A DNA stretch of 64,000 bases from Faecalibacter macacae. GTDB lineage: Bacteria > Bacteroidota > Bacteroidia > Flavobacteriales > Weeksellaceae. The notes under the pieces were generated by a model. It had not been told where the DNA came from. It worked only from the letters and a program-made list of their open reading frames with translations, and did no database searches. Numbering within the stretch: position 1 is the stretch's first letter; each line of letters begins with the position of its first letter. Below are positions 54,158 through 61,484 of the stretch, in pieces. The stretch lies in NCBI RefSeq assembly GCF_003687725.1, contig NZ_RDOJ01000010.1, forward strand, positions 1-64,000. Reading direction: 5' to 3'. The position numbers and the translations under genes were made by a program.

Positions 54158-54817
54158 ATGAAAAAATTATTTTTAAGCCTTGCGATGATTTCTGCAGTTG
54201 CGTTAACTTCTTGTGGAGGAAATACTGAAACTGTAAATGCTACTGAAGCTCAAGAATCTGCTACTGCTTCTGAAGGAGCTGTAACTTACATTGCAGACTC
54301 AACATCTACAGTTAACTGGAAAGGTGGAAAAACATTTGACGATATCAACAAACCAGAAGAAGGACACTGGGGAATTGTTAAATTAAAAGAAGGTACAGCT
54401 ACTGTAAATAATGGAGTATTAGAATCAGGTAAATTTGTTGCTGATTTTACAACTTTCGAATCTAAAGATTTAGACTCAGATCCTGAAACTAAAGCAAAAT
54501 TAGACGGTCACTTAAAAGCTGCTGATTTCTTAGATGTTGAAAAATACCCAACTGCTTCTTTTGAAATTACAGGTGTTAAAGCAATTGAAGGAGGAGATTA
54601 CAATTCAGAAATTTCTGGAAACTTCGAATTCCGTGGAACTCCTAAAAACGTAACTTTTAAAGCAAACGTTACTGTAGAAGGTAATGTAGTTACAGTAAAA
54701 TCTGAAGAATTTGGTATCAACCGTAAAGATTTCGGAATCACTTTCGCTGGTGGTGGTGGATCTATCATCAAAGATGAAGTTTTATTACAAGTTGATTTAA
54801 CTGCAAAAGCTCAATAA
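54158..54817 (+). CDS. YceI family lipoprotein
   Basis: 219 residues with a lipoprotein signal (lipobox TSC, Cys19). The lipocalin-like YceI domain runs from about residue 40: STVNWKGGKTF at the start, FVADFTTFESKDLD, KYPTASFEITGV, NFEFRGTPKNVTFKANV and FGINRKDFGI. YceI proteins bind polyisoprenoids or lipids in the periplasm; some respond to acid or base. It is monocistronic and preceded by a perfect FNR-type operator, so it may be induced by low oxygen or nitric oxide. The exact ligand is unknown. Confidence 0.93.
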   Translation: MKKLFLSLAMISAVALTSCGGNTETVNATEAQESATASEGAVTYIADSTSTVNWKGGKTFDDINKPEEGHWGIVKLKEGTATVNNGVLESGKFVADFTTFESKDLDSDPETKAKLDGHLKAADFLDVEKYPTASFEITGVKAIEGGDYNSEISGNFEFRGTPKNVTFKANVTVEGNVVTVKSEEFGINRKDFGITFAGGGGSIIKDEVLLQVDLTAKAQ

Positions 54818-54851
54818 TTTGTTTTAAAAAAATAAATTATATCTTAATATA

Positions 54852-54883
54852 AAAGCTACTTCTACAAAGAGGTAGCTTTTTTT
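54852..54883 (+). terminator. YceI terminator
   Basis: AAAGCTACTTC...GAGGTAGCTTT with one mismatch in the stem, followed by a run of T. Confidence 0.85.
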
Positions 54884-54961
54884 TATTTCAAGAATTAATA
54901 GTCAATTAATTAAAATCTAAATTAGTTGATAATTTTTTTATGAAATTTAATTCATCTTAAT

Positions 54962-54969
54962 TATATTCG
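54962..54969 (+). promoter_or_regulatory. Promoter before the acidic protein gene
   Basis: TATATTCG, one mismatch to TAnnTTTG, 30 bp before the start codon. Confidence 0.4.
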
Positions 54970-54999
54970 TAGTATAAAATTATTTACAGAAATAAACCA

Positions 55000-55500
55000 A
55001 TGAAAACAATTAAATTCTTCCATCCAGAAGAAACATTTAATTACAAAATCGAAAAAAGCCTTTGTAAGGTCGTTTATCAAGGAGATAAGCAAGTACTTTT
55101 AATTGAAATCCATTCAACAGATGAATTAGAGCATGTTGAAGACGATTCAATACAAAATGAGTTCCCTCAGTTATCTTTATTTATTGATGACTTTCCTTTA
55201 GATGTTGAATCTGCAGAAGAATTAAACGGTAAAACTATCGAAATTCCTTACGGATTTGCTGAAGAGGAAGACGAAGATGGGGAATTACACGAAGTTTACT
55301 ACACTAGTCTTAATGTATCTGAAGAAGATTACGAAGTTGTAGGTAATAAATTAACTTTTTCTATCAACGAAAAAGGTGTTTTATCTCTTAATTGGAAGGG
55401 ACAAGTTCAAGATTTTACTGAAGAAACTTCTGATGATATTCCGTTTGAAATTAATTGTACTTTCGAAGAATTTGAATTTAAAGAAGAAGATTACGATTAA
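55000..55500 (+). CDS. Acidic cytoplasmic protein, unknown
   Basis: 166 residues, strongly acidic (the centre and the last third carry runs such as EEEDEDGE and EEFEFKEED). No signal peptide or membrane helix. I recognise no domain; the alternating pattern suggests a beta-rich fold. It has its own promoter and terminator, between the YceI and tsaB loci. Function unknown. Confidence 0.8.
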   Translation: MKTIKFFHPEETFNYKIEKSLCKVVYQGDKQVLLIEIHSTDELEHVEDDSIQNEFPQLSLFIDDFPLDVESAEELNGKTIEIPYGFAEEEDEDGELHEVYYTSLNVSEEDYEVVGNKLTFSINEKGVLSLNWKGQVQDFTEETSDDIPFEINCTFEEFEFKEEDYD

Positions 55501-55517
55501 TCATCATAGAACAAATA

Positions 55518-55549
55518 AAAAGCTCGATTCATTGAATCGAGCTTTTTTT
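55518..55549. terminator. Bidirectional terminator
   Basis: AAAAGCTCGATTC, ATT and GAATCGAGCTTTT followed by T run, between the acidic protein and the convergent DUF423 gene. Confidence 0.92.
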
Positions 55550-55570
55550 ATATCTATTAAAATTGAATTC

Positions 55571-55960
55571 TTAACTGAATTTCATTTTAGAAAAATGGTA
55601 AACTAACATTCCCCATCCTGCAACCATCAATAAACCTCCTAATGGCGTAATTGGGCCTAAGAATTTTAAGTTAGCTCCCCAGTAATCTGCAAACGACAAA
55701 AAGTAAATACTTACAGAAAAAATGAAAGTTCCGGCAATTATACACCATGCTGCTGAACGCTCGATTCCTGTATTAAAATTTAAAAAGAATCCGATAGCTA
55801 ATAAAGCAATTGCATGATACATTTGGTAACGAACACCAACTTCAAAACTTGCTAATTTATCTACATGTAAAATCTTTTTGAAAGCGTGTGCACCAAAAGC
55901 ACCTAAAATAACCGCAGTCATTCCGTAGAATGCAGCAATTGTTAAAACTATATTTTTCAT
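55571..55960 (-). CDS. DUF423 family membrane protein
   Basis: 129 residues with four helices (about 5-22, 45-63, 70-88 and 98-122). GAFGAHAFKK (about 20-29), VRYQMYHAIALLAIG and GPITPLGGLLMVAGW are the DUF423 signatures. Function unknown. It starts one base after the tsaB stop, so they are cotranscribed and probably coupled. Confidence 0.92.
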   Translation of the reverse strand: MKNIVLTIAAFYGMTAVILGAFGAHAFKKILHVDKLASFEVGVRYQMYHAIALLAIGFFLNFNTGIERSAAWCIIAGTFIFSVSIYFLSFADYWGANLKFLGPITPLGGLLMVAGWGMLVYHFSKMKFS

Positions 55961-55961
55961 T

Positions 55962-56636
55962 CTATTTATCTGTTTTCTTTTTTAAAGCAATAAAATTTTT
56001 CAGGTAAAAAGGTTCAAAGTAAGCGACATCTTCAAAATCATTCGTATTAAATTTTGTATTCGCTACTTGTCCCATATATTTTGCTGATGGAAAAATCTGA
56101 ACAAAAGTCGCATCCAAATGTGCTAAAACTTCTTTACATTTTTCTGCACCATCACCTACAAAAACAATTTTCTTTCCTTTTAAATCTTCAAAAGAAGTTT
56201 CATCAATCACCTTTGCTTCTGTTTCTGTTAAAGGATTTCCTTCACCATCATACAACGCTGTATACACTTCCATACGACGTGCATCAATCATCGGAATAAT
56301 TAAATCATATCCTTGATTAATTTGCGATTGTACTAAAATATCTAATGAATTTATAGATAGTAATTTGATATCTAATCCGTATGCTAATCCTTTTGCAGAA
56401 GAAACACCAATACGTAATCCGGTATATGAACCAGGTCCTTTAGATACACAAATTGCGTCTAAATCTTTTAAACTAACACCAGCACCTTCGGCACACCAAT
56501 CAATAAATTGATGCAATTTTTCACCATGTGCATAACCCTCATCCGCCTCTTCTACTAAACAAAGAAGCTCATCATCTTTAGCAATCGAAACTGAACAATT
56601 TTTTGTTGAAGTTTCTAAATTTAAAATCGTTGCCAT
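55962..56636 (-). CDS. tsaB: tRNA t6A synthesis protein TsaB
   Basis: 224 residues from the ATG at 56636. ILNLETSTKNCSVSI at the N-terminus and KGPGSYTGLRIGVSSAKGLA (about 85) are the actin-like ATPase motifs of TsaB; catalytic metal ligands of TsaD are absent, as expected for this partner. It forms a complex with TsaD and TsaE to add threonylcarbamoyl to A37 of tRNAs. TATCTTTG ends just 5 bp upstream of the ATG, so the mRNA may have almost no leader. Confidence 0.95.
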   Translation of the reverse strand: MATILNLETSTKNCSVSIAKDDELLCLVEEADEGYAHGEKLHQFIDWCAEGAGVSLKDLDAICVSKGPGSYTGLRIGVSSAKGLAYGLDIKLLSINSLDILVQSQINQGYDLIIPMIDARRMEVYTALYDGEGNPLTETEAKVIDETSFEDLKGKKIVFVGDGAEKCKEVLAHLDATFVQIFPSAKYMGQVANTKFNTNDFEDVAYFEPFYLKNFIALKKKTDK

Positions 56637-56640
56637 GCCA

Positions 56641-56648
56641 CAAAGATA
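56641..56648 (-). promoter_or_regulatory. tsaB promoter (-7 motif)
   Basis: TATCTTTG on the minus strand, full TAnnTTTG match, with its last base 5 bp from the ATG. A transcript from about 56636 would be leaderless or nearly so. Confidence 0.5.
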
Positions 56649-56714
56649 ATTCAAAATATTTGATGTCTTTTCTGAATTATGAAAGACTTAGTATCAAAAA
56701 AGTATTAAATATAA

Positions 56715-56918
56715 TTAGATTTCAATATTTTTTTTTTGCTCATTACTTCTCTTATAAAAAAAGTAAAATTGACTTATCGCTATTAAAAAATAAATTAGTT
56801 GATACATCCAAATATCAACAGTAAACGACAAAAATTCTTTTGTTTCAGAATTTTCAAAAAATGTATAACCAAAACTAATTAGGAATAAGATTCCTAAAAT
56901 AAGTGATAGATATTTCAT
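56715..56918 (-). CDS. Small membrane protein, 67 residues
   Basis: From the ATG at 56918 the product has two hydrophobic helices (about 3-19 and 35-54) and a charged tail ending KRSNEQKKNIEI. A longer in-frame form to 57029 overlaps the TolC-like gene and is unlikely. No family recognised. It starts 19 bp after the TolC-like stop and may be cotranscribed. Confidence 0.5.
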   Translation of the reverse strand: MKYLSLILGILFLISFGYTFFENSETKEFLSFTVDIWMYQLIYFLIAISQFYFFYKRSNEQKKNIEI

Positions 56919-56937
56919 ATTTAATGTTAAATTATTA

Positions 56938-58251
56938 TTACAATGTAATTGGTTTTCCTGCGTAGAAATCCAATACTTTTTGTTTAAAGATATAATTATA
57001 TTTTGCTTGTAGCATTTGTGATTTAGCAACCATTAAATCATTTCTTGATCGATTAAAATCATACAAGTTAATAACACCTGCTTTGTACGACTTATCAGCA
57101 AAATCGAAAGAAATTTCGGCATAACGAACTGCTTCACGAGCAGATTCAAATGATGCAAAAGAAGAATTAACTTCAAAATACGCAGATTGTACATTTTGCA
57201 AAACGGTTTGCTTTTCTCGCTGTAAAGTATTCTGAGCAATATCTTCGTTGATTAATGATTTCTGAATATTGATTCTATTTGAATATTGATTCCAAATCGG
57301 AAATGAAACTCCAACTCCAATTACATTAACTACATTTTCTCTCCATTGGCTTAACCACGCTTGCTGATTAAGACCTTTATTAAAATAATCCATGTAATTA
57401 GTTCCTAAACTATAATTTCCTGTAACACGAGGTTTTAGGTAAGTTTCAGAGATTTCGGTTGCTTTTTTAGCTGATTCAATATTTTTCTCAGCTAATTTAA
57501 CCGCAGGCTGAGATTCATAAGCTGTTTGAAGTACCTCTTCTAAATTATATAATTCATTCTGAATTGAGTTTGGTAAGGTTACATTTTCTACATTAAAATC
57601 TCTGTAATCTTGTAATTGCAATAACATTGCTAAATTAAACAATGCACGATCTATCTCTATTTGTGCATCGGTTACGCTTCTTACATTAGCAGCAACTTCG
57701 GCTTCTGCTTGTACCAATTCTGCCTTTGCAATTTTACCAACATCAAATTTTATTTTCGCCTGTTTTTGTAACTGGCGCGAAATATCTAAATTTCCTTCAG
57801 CAACTGTTTTCAATTCACGGTTTAGTAAAACCGCTAAATAGTAATTTGCAACTTGTAAAGAAATATCGTTTAACGTAGTTAAAGTTTGAATTGAAGCAGC
57901 TTCTAAGTCAATTGCAGCCTTTTCTTTTTGCTTCTTTATAATTCCGCCACTGTATAAATTAACTTGCGACTGAACACCAAAAGCATTTGAAAATTGATAA
58001 TATCCTTTATCAATCACAGGATGATAAGATCCTATTGTAAAATTATTATCTAAATAACCAGTTACTGTTGGTAACCAATTATTATTAGCCTGTTCAAGAT
58101 TCTGACCAGCTAACTTTTCATTTAATTGATTATTTTGAATCGTCAAATTATTCTTTGCCGCATATTCTATACATTGCTCAATTGTCCAATTGTTTTGGGC
58201 AAATAAAAATGAACTTGATAATAATGCGATGGAAAGAATAATTTTCTTCAT
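56938..58251 (-). CDS. TolC family outer-membrane efflux protein
   Basis: 437 residues with a signal peptide (ending SFLFAQ). Two repeated coiled-coil/beta halves typical of TolC: LTIQNNQLNEKLAGQNLEQA near the start and the second copy near residues 240-300 (AVKLAEKNIESAKKATEIS). It would form the outer-membrane channel of an RND or ABC exporter. No periplasmic adaptor or inner-membrane pump is next to it; it lies between gldC and tsaB, so its partners must be elsewhere. Divides from gldC by a terminator. Confidence 0.9.
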   Translation of the reverse strand: MKKIILSIALLSSSFLFAQNNWTIEQCIEYAAKNNLTIQNNQLNEKLAGQNLEQANNNWLPTVTGYLDNNFTIGSYHPVIDKGYYQFSNAFGVQSQVNLYSGGIIKKQKEKAAIDLEAASIQTLTTLNDISLQVANYYLAVLLNRELKTVAEGNLDISRQLQKQAKIKFDVGKIAKAELVQAEAEVAANVRSVTDAQIEIDRALFNLAMLLQLQDYRDFNVENVTLPNSIQNELYNLEEVLQTAYESQPAVKLAEKNIESAKKATEISETYLKPRVTGNYSLGTNYMDYFNKGLNQQAWLSQWRENVVNVIGVGVSFPIWNQYSNRINIQKSLINEDIAQNTLQREKQTVLQNVQSAYFEVNSSFASFESAREAVRYAEISFDFADKSYKAGVINLYDFNRSRNDLMVAKSQMLQAKYNYIFKQKVLDFYAGKPITL

Positions 58252-58282
58252 AAATCTGTTTAATAATCTAAATGTAAAAAAT

Positions 58283-58322
58283 AAGTCGAACTTCTAACAC
58301 ATTTGTTACGAAATTCGACTTT
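58283..58322 (-). terminator. gldBC terminator
   Basis: AAGTCGAA and TTCGACTT form a stem around a loop of about 24 bases that can pair further; T-rich sequence follows on the minus strand. After the gldC stop. Confidence 0.6.
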
Positions 58323-58345
58323 AAATTTTAAAAGAATTTTATTTC

Positions 58346-58672
58346 TTATCCTTTGATTTTAGATGCGTAAGCAAATTCCTCTGCAAACTCAGCAATTTTT
58401 TGTGCTACATCTTCCTCATCAGTTGCTCTTTGGTAAGATGATGCCATAGAGATAAAAATTTGATGAAAGAAACGTTTCATATCATCCTGAGTCATTTCTT
58501 TAGTCCATAAATCAATACGTAAAGCTTCTTTCGCTTTGTCATCCCATACAGATAATAACATTGCTTTAGTAGTTTCGTTGTTCACACCTCCATCAGGAGC
58601 ATTCCAGCTCATTGTTTCTGGTACGTGATTCTCATCTAATTCAATCTCTACTGAAATATTTGTTTTTCTCAT
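58346..58672 (-). CDS. gldC: Gliding motility-associated protein GldC
   Basis: 108 residues, matching the short GldC family: SVEIELDENHVPETMSWNAP at the start, KAMLLSVWDDKAKEALRIDLW and KRFFHQIFISMASSYQRAT. No signal peptide; cytoplasmic. GldC helps gliding in Flavobacterium but is not essential; its exact role is not known. It follows gldB with an 18-bp gap, the standard pair. Confidence 0.93.
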   Translation of the reverse strand: MRKTNISVEIELDENHVPETMSWNAPDGGVNNETTKAMLLSVWDDKAKEALRIDLWTKEMTQDDMKRFFHQIFISMASSYQRATDEEDVAQKIAEFAEEFAYASKIKG

Positions 58673-58690
58673 AATCTATACTATTATAAT

Positions 58691-59743
58691 TTATTCAGCG
58701 TAGTGATATAATTCGTCTACACCTTCTTTTTTCTTTGTATTATATTTTGTTGTTGAAGCACCATCAATTTCTGGTTTGTACTTCGACGCTTGTAAGATTT
58801 TTTGACTATCCATATCCAACAATAAATCTTGTAATTTAACCTCAGGATTTTCTTGTAAATATTTACGAATAATTTGCCATCCGATCCATGCTCCAATTCG
58901 ACCTGGAGAATTTTGCTCAATTTCATTATTAAATTTAGAAAAAGGAGCAACGTTAATAAATCTCTTTTCTAACGTACGATCGTCACTAAAAACATAATTC
59001 TGTTCTACAAAATAATTCCAGATATTACCTTCGTTAGATACTGCCCAAGCCATTTGTTGTGGCGTATATCCAATTTTGTATTCATCTGGTGTATCAGTTA
59101 ACAAAATATCTTGTAACATTAACTTTTTACCTTCGTAAAGAATAACATCAATAAATTTTTGTTGTCTTGGAGAATAAGTTACAATATTTTCTGCAATTGC
59201 CCCAACAACTGCAGATGGAACACGCTCTGCATACATATTACGACGTAAATATTGCTCTACTCGCATACTGTCGTATAATTTATGTTTCTCTCCTAAAAAT
59301 CCGTCCATTGCAATAAACATCAATTTATCTTGAGCGCTATAAATAACTGGATAATCTAAACTTTGTAAACCTGATGAATAAGTGAAAACTTTTGGCGTTT
59401 CATATTCAGGAAAATAATGTTTATACTTCTGAAAAACTGGAATCAATTCTTGATTTAATTTCTCAAAATCACCAAATTGCTTTACCGATTCGTTATATAT
59501 ATTAACTTCAAAAGGATCTTTTCTTTGTGCACTCCAAATACTATCAGATGAGTTGTCAAAAAAGAATGGATAATCTTTCTTTAACTTATCTAACGGAATA
59601 CTATCATTAAAAAAACGTTTACTAATATCGTGGATTACCAAATCTACCTTAACTCCAGAAGCGTCTACTTCCCAAGTACGTTCCTTTTTACAAGAACTTA
59701 GCATCAATATCAAAACTATTGCAATGCTATAAAATGTCTTCAT
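58691..59743 (-). CDS. gldB: Gliding motility lipoprotein GldB
   Basis: 350 residues from the ATG at 59743, which gives a lipoprotein signal with lipobox SSC (Cys18); the frame extends further upstream into nadE promoter DNA but lacks a signal there. Matches GldB: DVSKRFFNDSIPLDKLK-like segment, DYPVIYSAQDKLMFIAMDGFLG and GRIGAWIGWQIIRKY. GldB is an essential part of Flavobacterium gliding; here it may belong to T9SS or envelope function. First gene of gldB-gldC; divergent from nadE. Confidence 0.92.
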   Translation of the reverse strand: MKTFYSIAIVLILMLSSCKKERTWEVDASGVKVDLVIHDISKRFFNDSIPLDKLKKDYPFFFDNSSDSIWSAQRKDPFEVNIYNESVKQFGDFEKLNQELIPVFQKYKHYFPEYETPKVFTYSSGLQSLDYPVIYSAQDKLMFIAMDGFLGEKHKLYDSMRVEQYLRRNMYAERVPSAVVGAIAENIVTYSPRQQKFIDVILYEGKKLMLQDILLTDTPDEYKIGYTPQQMAWAVSNEGNIWNYFVEQNYVFSDDRTLEKRFINVAPFSKFNNEIEQNSPGRIGAWIGWQIIRKYLQENPEVKLQDLLLDMDSQKILQASKYKPEIDGASTTKYNTKKKEGVDELYHYAE

Positions 59744-59765
59744 CGTGTGTTTCTTATTTAGCAAA

Positions 59766-59773
59766 CAAAAATA
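59766..59773 (-). promoter_or_regulatory. gldB promoter (-7 motif)
   Basis: TATTTTTG on the minus strand, full TAnnTTTG match, 22 bp before the gldB ATG. Confidence 0.5.
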
Positions 59774-59827
59774 ACAATTAATCCTTAAATCTAATCTTAA
59801 TTCTCTCGGATTACGCTTATCAATTCT

Positions 59828-59835
59828 TATATTTG
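59828..59835 (+). promoter_or_regulatory. nadE promoter (-7 motif)
   Basis: TATATTTG, full TAnnTTTG match; transcription from about 59841, leaving a 14-base leader to the nadE ATG. Confidence 0.55.
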
Positions 59836-59854
59836 AGTAATAAACATTATTCCA

Positions 59855-60649
59855 ATGCAAACTGAAAAAGTAATTCAACATATTGTTTCTTGGTTAAAGG
59901 ATTATCTTGAAACATCACATCAAAAAGGTTTCGTTATCGGAATCTCTGGTGGAATCGACTCTGCGGTAACCTCTACTTTATGTGCAATGACAGGTTATCC
60001 GTTATTAAACTTAGAAATGCCTATTCATCAAGAAAAAAATCAGGCAGATCGTGCAAAAAAACACATCGAATGGTTAAAAGAAAATTTTAATACATCAATA
60101 GAATCTATCGAAGTTGAATTAACTGATACGTTTGATTCTATGGTTGCTGCTTTACCACAAACGGAAAATACAGACAAAGTTAATTTGGCTTTAGCAAATA
60201 CAAGAGCAAGATTACGCATGACTACCTTGTATTATTTTGCAGGTTTACATAATTATTTAGTTGCCGGTACAGGAAATAAAGTGGAAGATTTTGGTGTAGG
60301 ATTTTATACTAAGTATGGTGATGGTGGAGTAGATTTAAGCCCAATTGCAGATTTAATGAAATCTGAAGTTTATAAAATTGCTGGACATTTAGGTATCAAT
60401 ACAGAAATACAAAAAGCAAAGCCAACTGATGGTTTATTTGGTGATGATCGTTCGGATGAAGATCAATTAGGAGCTTCTTATGATGAATTAGAATGGGCAA
60501 TGATTATGAAAGAAGAAGGTCATTTTGCAGATGATTTTGAAGGACGTCAAAAAGAAGTTTTCGAAATCTATTCGCGATTAAATAGAATCAATCAGCATAA
60601 AATGGTTCCAATCCCAGTGTGTGATATTCCAGATGAATTGATGAAATAA
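59855..60649 (+). CDS. nadE: NAD+ synthetase, ammonia-dependent
   Basis: 264 residues with only the synthetase domain; no N-terminal nitrilase domain, so it uses ammonia rather than glutamine. The ATP-PPi loop SGGIDS is at residues 31-36. AGTGNKVEDFGVGFYTKYGDGG and KPTDGLFGDDRSDEDQLG are the NAD-precursor binding segments. It makes NAD from deamido-NAD in the cytoplasm. Next to gldBC, an arrangement that I recall from Flavobacterium. Confidence 0.96.
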   Translation: MQTEKVIQHIVSWLKDYLETSHQKGFVIGISGGIDSAVTSTLCAMTGYPLLNLEMPIHQEKNQADRAKKHIEWLKENFNTSIESIEVELTDTFDSMVAALPQTENTDKVNLALANTRARLRMTTLYYFAGLHNYLVAGTGNKVEDFGVGFYTKYGDGGVDLSPIADLMKSEVYKIAGHLGINTEIQKAKPTDGLFGDDRSDEDQLGASYDELEWAMIMKEEGHFADDFEGRQKEVFEIYSRLNRINQHKMVPIPVCDIPDELMK

Positions 60650-60705
60650 AATATTTTGACATTCAGAATTTCTCAAAATTTAAATGATAGATTATAAAAC
60701 ATAAA

Positions 60706-60736
60706 AAAAGCGAAGAGTTTAGTTCTTCGCTTTTTT
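60706..60736. terminator. Bidirectional terminator overlapping the vanZ end
   Basis: AAAAGCGAAGA, GTTTAG and TTCTTCGCTTTTTT. The right arm is also the last five codons and the stop of the VanZ-like gene, so the same bases encode protein and terminate both converging transcripts. Confidence 0.88.
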
Positions 60737-61090
60737 TATGGATTGTATTAATCCAACTGCCAATAAAATTCCGATTGTATTTGCTAATAAATCAAACCAA
60801 TCAAATGTTCTACCGTATGGCATAATTCCTTGTAAAATTTCAATTAAAAAACTGATTAAAAAAGGAACAAGTATTGATTTTAAAAGTCTATGTTCTTTTA
60901 AAAATTGAAATAAAAATGCCAACCCAAAAAACATAAAACCGTGTACTAATTTATCCGAATTTTCAAAATTCAAAAAATCACTAAAACCGGCTTTATCTAT
61001 AGACTTTAATTTGTTACCTGGCATTAGTGTTAAATAAAACACTAACGCCAAATAACTATAAAAGATAATTTGTTTAAAAATCTTATGCAC
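60719..61090 (-). CDS. VanZ-like membrane protein
   Basis: 123 residues from a GTG start at 61090 that overlaps the gcvH stop by eight bases. Four membrane helices (about 8-25, 48-65, 71-88 and 98-117) with the VanZ-like elements [23 protein letters not shown] and [24 protein letters not shown]. Named for the teicoplanin-resistance VanZ, but distant relatives like this have unknown roles. Same operon as sprA and gcvH. Confidence 0.88.
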   Translation of the reverse strand: MHKIFKQIIFYSYLALVFYLTLMPGNKLKSIDKAGFSDFLNFENSDKLVHGFMFFGLAFLFQFLKEHRLLKSILVPFLISFLIEILQGIMPYGRTFDWFDLLANTIGILLAVGLIQSIKKAKN

Positions 61091-61463
61091 CGATTAAATC
61101 ACCGTAAGCAGCAGCATCTAATAAAGCTTCAACTTCTGATGCGTTCTCTAATTTTACTTTGATAATCCATCCAGCTCCGTAAGGATCAGTATTGATTAAT
61201 TCTGGTTGAGACTCTAATTCAGTATTGAATTCGATAATCTCTCCAGCAACTGGCATAAATAAATCAGATACAGTTTTAACAGCCTCAACTGTTCCAAAAA
61301 CTTCTTCTTGACCTAAAGTTTCTCCTTCTGTTTCAACATCAACATAAACGATGTCTCCTAATTCTCCTTGTGCAAAAGCAGTAATTCCGATAGTTGCGAT
61401 ATCACCTTCTACTGAAACCCACTCGTGATCTTTACTGTACTTTAAATTGTTTGGAATGCTCAT
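61083..61463 (-). CDS. gcvH: Glycine cleavage system H protein
   Basis: 126 residues. Lipoyl-lysine Lys63 lies in [36 protein letters not shown] precedes it. H protein carries the aminomethyl group between the P, T and L proteins in glycine breakdown, feeding methylene-tetrahydrofolate as GlyA does. The P and T genes are not here. It follows sprA with a 21-bp gap; the sprA-gcvH-vanZ order is common in Flavobacteriia, so the pairing reflects an ancient operon rather than a shared task. Confidence 0.97.
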   Translation of the reverse strand: MSIPNNLKYSKDHEWVSVEGDIATIGITAFAQGELGDIVYVDVETEGETLGQEEVFGTVEAVKTVSDLFMPVAGEIIEFNTELESQPELINTDPYGAGWIIKVKLENASEVEALLDAAAYGDLIGA

Positions 61464-61484
61464 AATTGTCTGTTTATTGTTTTA

